From JAWVEV01 sp033856535 (lineage in GTDB: Bacteria; Actinomycetota; Thermoleophilia; Miltoncostaeales; Miltoncostaeaceae), in the NCBI GenBank assembly GCA_033856535.1, contig JAWVEV010000166.1, positions 1 to 16,332 of the forward strand: DNA of 16,332 nt, read 5' to 3'. The notes below the pieces were generated by a model. It was not told the origin of the DNA. It saw nothing but the letters and a program-made list of their open reading frames with translations, and made no database searches. Positions within the stretch are counted from its first letter, which is position 1. The number at the start of each line of letters is the position of its first letter. Both the position numbers and the translations under genes were made by a program. Shown here in pieces: positions 8,660 to 16,332 of the stretch.

Positions 8660-10939
8660 TCAGATCTTCGAGGGGCGGCGGGTCGCGCCGGTGCGCATGG
8701 CCATCACGCTGCGCCGGCGCCGCCGGGTGCGCTCGTGCGCGGCCATCGCCTCGACGGCGGCGCTGACGCCGGCGCGGATCGCGGGGAAGCGCGGCAGCGA
8801 GCGCCGCCGGCCCCGGACCGGCTCGTCGTCCTCGTCGTCGTCGAACGCGGGCGCCTGGGCCGCCACGGGAACCGGCAAAGCCGGCGCGGGCGGCTCGACG
8901 TGCACCGGCGGGTGCGCGAGCACCGCCGGCTCGGGCTGCGGCGCGGGGGCCGGGGCCGGGCGGGAAACCGGCAGCGCGTCGACCCGGGTGGGACCGCGGC
9001 GGCCGACGGCGGCCGGGAAGCCGGCGATGACCGCCTCGATCTCGGGCCGGTCGAGCTGCTCGCGGCGCAGCAGCGCGTTGGCCAGCCCGGCGAGCTCCTC
9101 GCGGTGGTCCTCGAGCAGGGCGACGGCGTCCGCGTAGGCCGCGTCGACCATTCGGCCCATCTCCTCGTCGATCATCCGGCGAACCTCGTCGGAGACCTGG
9201 GTGGAGCCCATCGGGCCGTTGGCGATCATGATCTGGCCGACGCGCGGCGAGAAGCCGAGCCGCTCGACGGCCTCGCGGGCCATCCCGTTCACGACCTGGA
9301 GGTCGTTGGCGGCGCCGGAGGAGATGTGGCCGAAGCCGATCTGCTCGGCGGCGCGGCCGGCGAGGGCCACGACCATCCGCTCGTGCAGGTGCTGCTGGGA
9401 GGTCAGGGCGCGGTCCTGGTTGCCGTAGAGCGCCAGGCCGCCGGCGTCGCTGCGCGCGTGGATGGTCACGCGGTGGGCCTTCACGTGGGTGGGGCAGAGC
9501 TCGGCCGCCAGCACGTGGCCGGCCTCGTGCCAGGCGATGACGTCGATCTCGCCCTCGGCGATCCGCCGGTCCTTCTTGCGGGGCCCGGCCACCGCCCGGA
9601 GCATCCCCTCGTCGAGGTCGTCCGAGGTGATCAGCTCGCGGTCGTCGCGGGCGGCCATGATCGCGGCCTCGTTCAGGATGTTGGCGAGGTCGGCCCCGGC
9701 GAAGCCGGCGGTGACCCGGGCCAGGCCCTCGAGCGAGGCCGGGTCGGCGATCGGCATGTGCGCGGAGTGCAGCTTCAGGATCGAGAGCCGGCCGGCCTCG
9801 GCGGGCACGCCCACCTGGACGCGCCGGTCGAAGCGGCCCGGGCGCGTCAGGGCCTGGTCGAGCATGTCGACACGGTTGGTCGCCGCGATGATCACGACCC
9901 GGTCGCGGGCGCCGAAGCCGTCCAGCTCGACCAGCAGCTGGTTCAGGGTGGCCTCGCGCTCGGACTCGGCGCCGGTGCCGCCGCCGCCGCGGGCGCGGCC
10001 GATGGCGTCGATCTCGTCGAAGAAGATGATCGCCCCGTCCTCCTCGGCACGCGCCTCGCTGAAGAGGTCGCGCACCCGGGAGGCGCCCACGCCGACGTAG
10101 GTGTCGACGAAGTCGGAGCCGGAGAGGGCGTAGAAGGGCACGCCGGCCTCGCCGGCGACGGCCTTGGCGAGCAGCGTCTTGCCGGTGCCGGGCGGGCCGT
10201 GGAGGATCACGCCCTTCGGCATCTTGGCGCCGACCCGGCGGAAGCGCTCGGGGTCGCGCAGGAAGACCACGACCTCCTGGAGCTCCTCGACGGCCTCGTC
10301 GCAGCCGGCGACGTCGCCGAACCGGACCGGCGGCGGCTCGACCTTGGCGTTCTTGCGGATCTTGCCGTGGGGGTTGCCGCCCTTGCGCCCGCGCAGGGAG
10401 GTCGAGCCCGGGCCGCGGACCAGCCGCATCACGATCAGGATCGTCCCGAAGATGACCAGGATGCCGACCGGGAAGGCGAACGCGCTGATGAGACGCGCCG
10501 AGGTCGACGGGGCGTTGGCGATCAGGCCGGCCGGGCGCAGCACGGCGACGCCGTCCTCGCGCAGGGCGTCGGCCAGGCCGAACGGGCCCGGCAGGGTGGT
10601 CTTCGCGTCGTCGGCGAACTCGCCGGGGTCCGGCCGCGGGACCACCGCGGCCACCAGCGCGCCCTTGTCGTCCACCGCGGCCACCCAGTAGTTGGCCGTG
10701 TCCACCACGGCCGCGTTGATGCGGCCAGTCTCGGCGGCGGCGATCAGCTCCGCGTAGGGAACGACCGCCGGCTGCTTGTCCACGCCGAGCGGCGCGGTGA
10801 CCGAGGGGGGGACGGCGACCGCGTTGGCGGCCGCCTTGTCGACGGCCATTGCGGTCGCGGGGAGGAGCAGGGCGACGACGGACAGCAGCGCGGCGAGCAG
10901 GGCTCGCGGCGCGGCCGTGCGGCGGCGGCGCTCCGACAT
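8660..10939 (-). CDS. ftsH: ATP-dependent zinc metalloprotease, divergent FtsH
   Basis: A membrane-bound AAA+ protease, forming hexamers that extract and degrade membrane and soluble proteins. Numbered from ATG 10939: first hydrophobic segment 13-32, extracytoplasmic region to about 147, second transmembrane segment 150-173, AAA domain with GPPGTGKT (248-255), IIFFDEID (304-311) and TRPGRFDRR with Arg366/Arg369, then the zinc protease HEAGH (471-475) with likely third ligand Asp546 in AANDL. The pore motif is YVGVG rather than the usual FVGVG. The region after AANDL (AREAVERLGFSP) departs from the usual MVTEYGMS, marking a divergent paralogue. A proline-rich, then acidic, then arginine-rich tail of about 120 residues follows the protease domain. 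ATG 10939 lacks a ribosome site; GAGGAG at 10986-10981 instead precedes an in-frame ATC at 10975, which would add 12 residues. Confidence 0.93.
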   Translation of the reverse strand: MSERRRRTAAPRALLAALLSVVALLLPATAMAVDKAAANAVAVPPSVTAPLGVDKQPAVVPYAELIAAAETGRINAAVVDTANYWVAAVDDKGALVAAVVPRPDPGEFADDAKTTLPGPFGLADALREDGVAVLRPAGLIANAPSTSARLISAFAFPVGILVIFGTILIVMRLVRGPGSTSLRGRKGGNPHGKIRKNAKVEPPPVRFGDVAGCDEAVEELQEVVVFLRDPERFRRVGAKMPKGVILHGPPGTGKTLLAKAVAGEAGVPFYALSGSDFVDTYVGVGASRVRDLFSEARAEEDGAIIFFDEIDAIGRARGGGGTGAESEREATLNQLLVELDGFGARDRVVIIAATNRVDMLDQALTRPGRFDRRVQVGVPAEAGRLSILKLHSAHMPIADPASLEGLARVTAGFAGADLANILNEAAIMAARDDRELITSDDLDEGMLRAVAGPRKKDRRIAEGEIDVIAWHEAGHVLAAELCPTHVKAHRVTIHARSDAGGLALYGNQDRALTSQQHLHERMVVALAGRAAEQIGFGHISSGAANDLQVVNGMAREAVERLGFSPRVGQIMIANGPMGSTQVSDEVRRMIDEEMGRMVDAAYADAVALLEDHREELAGLANALLRREQLDRPEIEAVIAGFPAAVGRRGPTRVDALPVSRPAPAPAPQPEPAVLAHPPVHVEPPAPALPVPVAAQAPAFDDDEDDEPVRGRRRSLPRFPAIRAGVSAAVEAMAAHERTRRRRRSVMAMRTGATRRPSKI

Positions 10940-11053
10940 GACGGCATCAGGGCCGCCGCGGGCGTGCTGTGAGATGCGCTCTCCTCGAGCTTCGGTTCCG
11001 GGCTGCCATCGGCCCGTCGGGGGCTCCGAATCCGGGCGAACCTGACCGTGGCT

Positions 11054-11075
11054 TGTCAAGGTGATAGCAGTCACC
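11054..11075 (-). promoter_or_regulatory. TTGACA box with adjoining GGTGA-N6-TCACC inverted repeat upstream of ftsH
   Basis: On the minus strand a consensus -35 hexamer TTGACA occupies 11059-11054 and points toward ftsH. It directly abuts an inverted repeat, GGTGA (11060-11064) and TCACC (11071-11075) separated by six bases. No consensus -10 box is found 16-19 bases downstream; CCGGAT (11035-11030) is the nearest. An operator next to the -35 would suit repression or activation of ftsH. Evidence is motif and position only. Confidence 0.35.
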
Positions 11076-11100
11076 GGCTCCCCCTACCCGGGACATGGGT

Positions 11101-11119
11101 CCTGTACGCGGACGACAGG
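11101..11119 (+). promoter_or_regulatory. Inverted repeat CCTGT-N9-ACAGG upstream of uvrA, possible operator
   Basis: CCTGT (11101-11105) and ACAGG (11115-11119) form a perfect five-base inverted repeat ending 20 bases before the uvrA -10 box, that is, over the expected -35 position. It resembles the CTGT-N8-ACAG LexA box of proteobacteria but has nine rather than eight central bases, and it is unlike the GAAC/GTTC boxes of many actinomycetes. Control by a damage-response repressor is therefore only a suggestion. A second short repeat, GGAC-N4-GTCC, overlaps it at 11091-11102. Confidence 0.3.
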
Positions 11120-11139
11120 AGGCCCTTGGACGACCCTTC

Positions 11140-11145
11140 TAGACT
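11140..11145 (+). promoter_or_regulatory. Predicted -10 box (TAGACT) for leaderless uvrA
   Basis: TAGACT ends six bases before the GTG at 11152, the same geometry as in front of uvrB. No proper ribosome site precedes the start. A neighbouring in-frame GTG at 11149 would leave only three bases to the -10 box, so the spacing favours 11152 as the first transcribed and translated codon. The flanking 12 bases are shared with the hydrolase promoter at 11 of 12 positions. Confidence 0.5.
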
Positions 11146-11151
11146 GAGGTG

Positions 11152-14040
<2,889 letters not shown>

Positions 14041-14062
14041 CCGGCCCGGCGGGGGAGTCGCG

Positions 14063-15004
14063 GTGAGCAGTCCCAGCCAGGCGGAGTTCCGCTCGCGGAT
14101 CGACCCGAAGGGCCGCTACGTCCGGTCCACCAGCGCCTTCCGCGAGTGGGTCACGGCGGACGGCTCATCCGGGTTCAGGGCGGAGCCCGGGCGCTACCAC
14201 CTCTACGTGTCGCTCGCCTGCCCCTGGGCCCACCGCGCGATCATCGTGCGCATGCTCAAGGGGCTGCAGGACGTCATCTCGATGTCCGTGGTCGACCCGG
14301 TGCGCGACGACCGCGGCTGGGCGTTCGACGAGGGCCCGGGGGCGTTTCCCGACCCGGTCAACGGCTTCGGCTTCCTGTCGGAGGCCTACCGCGCCACCGA
14401 CCCCGGGTACGAGGGCCGGATCACGGTCCCGGTGCTGTGGGACACGCGGGAGCGGCGGGCGGTCAACAACGACTCCGCCGACATCATCCGGATGCTCAAC
14501 TCGGCGTTCGACGAGTGGGGCGACCGGTCGGTCGACCTCTACCCGGCCGACCTGCGCGACGAGATCGACGCGATCAACGAGGACGTCTACGCGCACGTGA
14601 ACAACGGCGTGTACCGGGCCGGGTTCGCGACGACCCAGGAGGCCTACGAGGAGGCCTTCGACGCGATCTTCGCGACCCTGGACCGGGTCGAGGGGCTGCT
14701 CGGCGAGCGGCGCTACCTCGCCGGCGACCGGATCACCGAGGCCGACTGGCGGCTCTTCACCACCCTGCTGCGCTTCGACGCCGTCTACTACCTGCACTTC
14801 AAGTGCAACCTGCGCCGGATCGCCGACTCCCCGATCCTCTGGCCGTACGCGCGCGAGCTCTACCAGTGGCCGGGCGTGGCCGAGACGGTGAACCTCGACC
14901 ACATCAAGCGGCACTACTACTGCACGCACGAGAGCATCGACCCGAAGCGGATCATCCCGAAGGGCCCCGCGATCGACTGGACCGAGCCGCACGGCCGCGG
15001 GTGA
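14063..15004 (+). CDS. Xi-class glutathione S-transferase / glutathionyl-hydroquinone reductase-like
   Basis: A 313-residue cytoplasmic thiol transferase. The thioredoxin-like N-domain contains YVSLACPWAHR, with catalytic Cys53 in the C-P-W-A-H-R motif that defines the YqjG/PcpF group. It is followed by ITVPVLWDTRERRAVNNDSADIIRMLN, the thiol-binding V-P-x-L-W-D and N-x-S/D-S region. The all-helical C-domain includes LAGDRITEADWRLFTTLLRFD and the YY-x-HFKCN segment. Characterised members use a cysteine to reduce glutathionyl-hydroquinones with glutathione. Many actinomycetes lack glutathione and use mycothiol, so the physiological thiol is open. GTG 14063 has GGGGGAG (14051-14057) five bases upstream. 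It follows uvrA closely and ends 23 bases before the convergent secreted protein gene. Confidence 0.9.
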   Translation: MSSPSQAEFRSRIDPKGRYVRSTSAFREWVTADGSSGFRAEPGRYHLYVSLACPWAHRAIIVRMLKGLQDVISMSVVDPVRDDRGWAFDEGPGAFPDPVNGFGFLSEAYRATDPGYEGRITVPVLWDTRERRAVNNDSADIIRMLNSAFDEWGDRSVDLYPADLRDEIDAINEDVYAHVNNGVYRAGFATTQEAYEEAFDAIFATLDRVEGLLGERRYLAGDRITEADWRLFTTLLRFDAVYYLHFKCNLRRIADSPILWPYARELYQWPGVAETVNLDHIKRHYYCTHESIDPKRIIPKGPAIDWTEPHGRG

Positions 15005-15027
15005 GCCGCGGGCCGGCAGCGCGCCGT

Positions 15028-16128
15028 CTAGCGCGAGCGGGCGCTCGTGGTCGTCGCCGGCTCCCAGGGGGCCAGCCGGCCCTCGATGAGGTTCAGCCGC
15101 CGGATGGCGGCCTGCGAGATCCGCTGGTTGATCAGGATCTGGCGCGCGGTGAGCGTCACCTGGCCGGAGCCGGAAGAGCCCGCCGAGGGCTCCGGCGCGC
15201 GGCCGTCGAGCCGGGCCTCGATCGCGGCGGCGCGTCGGATCGCGGCCTGGGCGATGCGCTGCGTGGCCTGCAGCTGGGAGGCGCTGAGCGTGACCCGCGT
15301 GCCGGCGGTCGCCTCGGGCTCCGGCTTCCCGTCCAGGCGGGCCAGGATCCGCTCGGCCCGGAGCAGCGCGGCGCGCGAGATCCGGTCGTTCACCTGGAGC
15401 TGGGACGCCGTGACGGCCAGGCCGCTCACCGTGGAGCGCTGACCGGCCTCGATGGTGATCCGGTCCGGCCGCCCGTCGGCCCGGAGCTCGGTGAAGGGGT
15501 CGGTGGTCGTCGTCGAGTCGTCCAGGCCCATGTACTCGAACCAGGCGCAGACGATCCAGTCGCCCTCCCACCCCGCGCCCGGGCGGAGCGTGGTCTGGAG
15601 CTCGTGGTAGCCGTGCACCAGCGGCCGCCAGGGGTGGCCGTTGGAGGCCATGAAGAGGCGCAGCACCTTGCCGGGGCCGCCCACCGCGGGCGGGCGGGTC
15701 GGGCACTCCTCGGCCTTCACCAGCACCGTGTGGAGCCGGCCGTCGAGGTTGCTCGCCCGCTCCTCCTCGCCGTTCCCGGTGCACTCCCCGCAGATCAGGC
15801 TGAAGCCGCTGATGCCGGCGTAGACCCGGACCGTCACCTCGGTCCCGGTCGACGTCCTCGTCGCGCTGATGAAGGGGTTCAGGCTGAAGGGCGGCGCGTC
15901 CGTGTGGTTCGCGAGCGCGGAGGGCGCCGCGACGCCGGCGGCCAGGGCCGCGGCGAGCGCCGTTCCGAGGGTCAGCCGACGCGCGAGCCGGCGCCCGCGT
16001 CGCGCCGAGCGCGCTGCGGCGGTGGTCTGCTGCGCGGAGACGGGATCGCTGATCGCCGGCCTCCCGGACGTGGACGGTGCGCCGTACGGCGCGCAGGGGA
16101 GGGTGACTTTCCCGGAGAAGCGTGTCAA
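15028..16128 (-). CDS. Secreted protein of unknown function with a CxxC domain and three C-terminal repeats
   Basis: I do not recognise the family. From the longest frame (TTG 16128, 366 residues) there is a basic segment RRGRRLARR, a hydrophobic stretch (53-67) and an APSALA cleavage region near 73, hence an exported protein. Residues 74-235 form a compact domain with FSLNPFISATRTSTGTEVTVRVYA, a C-G-E-C pair (113/116) and further cysteines at 142 and 194, which may form disulfides. Residues 237-357 are three copies of a roughly 35-residue unit. The TTG at 16128 is part of a TTGACA promoter box, so it is unlikely to be translated. No ATG or GTG lies between it and the signal peptide; the best ribosome site, GGGAGG (16065-16060), precedes an in-frame ATC at 16053. 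The true start is probably there, giving 341 residues. Transcribed alone. Confidence 0.75.
   Translation of the reverse strand: MTRFSGKVTLPCAPYGAPSTSGRPAISDPVSAQQTTAAARSARRGRRLARRLTLGTALAAALAAGVAAPSALANHTDAPPFSLNPFISATRTSTGTEVTVRVYAGISGFSLICGECTGNGEEERASNLDGRLHTVLVKAEECPTRPPAVGGPGKVLRLFMASNGHPWRPLVHGYHELQTTLRPGAGWEGDWIVCAWFEYMGLDDSTTTTDPFTELRADGRPDRITIEAGQRSTVSGLAVTASQLQVNDRISRAALLRAERILARLDGKPEPEATAGTRVTLSASQLQATQRIAQAAIRRAAAIEARLDGRAPEPSAGSSGSGQVTLTARQILINQRISQAAIRRLNLIEGRLAPWEPATTTSARSR
15058..15420 (-). repeat. Three tandem copies of a 35-residue coding repeat
   Basis: Within the secreted protein, copies lie at about residues 237-271, 279-314 and 324-357, with starts 42-45 residues apart and linkers rich in G, S, P and E. 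The shared pattern is V-T-L-[ST]-A-x-Q-[LI]-x-x-x-[QD]-R-I-[SA]-[QR]-A-A-[IL]-x-R-x-x-x-[IL]-x-[AG]-R-L followed by a P/E-rich end. Each copy reads as a short strand and a long amphipathic helix. The copies differ clearly at residue level, so the duplication is old rather than an assembly effect. Confidence 0.85.
16100..16128 (-). promoter_or_regulatory. Predicted promoter TTGACA-N17-CACCCT for the secreted repeat protein
   Basis: On the minus strand TTGACA (16128-16123) and CACCCT (16105-16100) are separated by the ideal 17 bases; the -10 differs by one base from the TACCCT seen before uvrB. Transcription would begin near 16093 and leave about 40 bases to the GGGAGG ribosome site and the ATC at 16053. 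The bases from 16129 to 16332 contain only GC-rich intergenic-looking sequence; an open frame from ATG 16222 to the window end has arginine-rich, non-protein-like content and is not called. Confidence 0.5.
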
Positions 16129-16332
16129 AGAACCGCGTTTCGCGTACCGGGACTTTCCGCGGGATGAGGCGCGGCCGGCCGTGCGCCCCCTGAAGGGCAG
16201 GGACCCCCCGGCCGGTCGCGGATGGGTGAGATCGCCGCGCCGGCCGGCCGCCCTCGCCGCCGGCGCCGCGGGCGCCGCACGACATTCGTCGCGACGCTTC
16301 GGCGGCGAGTGACGCGACCCCCCGGACCGCCC

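Noticed and set aside
7619..10972. Plus-strand open frame of 1117 codons covering the oxidase and the antisense of ftsH
   Set aside because: It is out of frame with the oxidase and antisense to clear FtsH motifs; the translation is low-complexity S/R/P then V/G/A/D-rich sequence.
11126..11145. TTGGAC at 11126-11131 as the -35 box of uvrA
   Set aside because: Only eight bases separate it from the TAGACT -10 box, far short of the 16-18 needed.
16222..16332. Open frame from ATG 16222 running off the window end
   Set aside because: No ribosome site or promoter, and the translation is mostly arginine, alanine and proline typical of non-coding GC-rich DNA; too little sequence to support a gene.

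Overview
The window is 16.3 kb of very GC-rich DNA with an almost continuous set of bacterial chromosomal genes. GC-biased codon use, frequent GTG/TTG starts, leaderless-looking promoters and a GAF-ANTAR/STAS pair point to an actinomycete-type chromosome. The coaE, lytic transglycosylase, uvrB and uvrA neighbourhood and the mix of proteins suggest the Thermoleophilia side of Actinomycetota; that placement is inference from memory, not a search result. No rRNA, tRNA, CRISPR array, insertion sequence or prophage gene is visible.

Layout. (1) 1-1272, plus strand: coaE (dephospho-CoA kinase), its first bases lying in a perfect 78-bp palindrome at the very edge, overlapping a membrane-anchored lytic transglycosylase. 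(2) 1269-1658, minus: a glyoxalase/VOC metalloprotein, convergent with the transglycosylase. (3) 1801-3744, plus: a secreted serine alpha/beta-hydrolase of the tripeptidyl-aminopeptidase type with an extra C-terminal domain, followed by two GC-rich hairpins. (4) 3921-4998, minus: a two-gene signalling unit, GAF-ANTAR regulator then STAS anti-sigma-antagonist; the GAF-ANTAR reading frame is broken by an apparent one-base deletion near 4883. (5) 5238-8646, plus: uvrB, an 83-residue unknown protein and an FAD amine-oxidase-like protein, tightly overlapping. (6) 8660-10939 (possibly starting at 10975), minus: a divergent FtsH AAA+ metalloprotease. (7) 11152-15004, plus: uvrA and a Xi-class GST/hydroquinone reductase. 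(8) 15028-16128, minus: a secreted protein ending in three copies of a roughly 35-residue repeat. The last 200 bases contain no supported gene.

How the genes work together. UvrA and UvrB form the damage-recognition part of nucleotide excision repair; uvrC is not here. Both are preceded by a TANNCT -10 box ending exactly six bases before the start codon, which predicts leaderless transcripts for both. The ANTAR and STAS proteins are likely to couple a sensory GAF domain to RNA antitermination and to sigma-factor partner switching. VOC, FAD-oxidase and GST-like genes suggest housekeeping redox and detoxification, while FtsH, the lytic transglycosylase, the hydrolase and the repeat protein act at or outside the membrane.

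Most notable points: the foldback-like palindrome at base 1; the frameshifted GAF-ANTAR gene; two minus-strand genes (ftsH and the repeat protein) whose best Shine-Dalgarno sequence precedes an in-frame ATC rather than a normal start codon; the paired leaderless uvrA/uvrB promoters; and the uncharacterised secreted triple-repeat protein.
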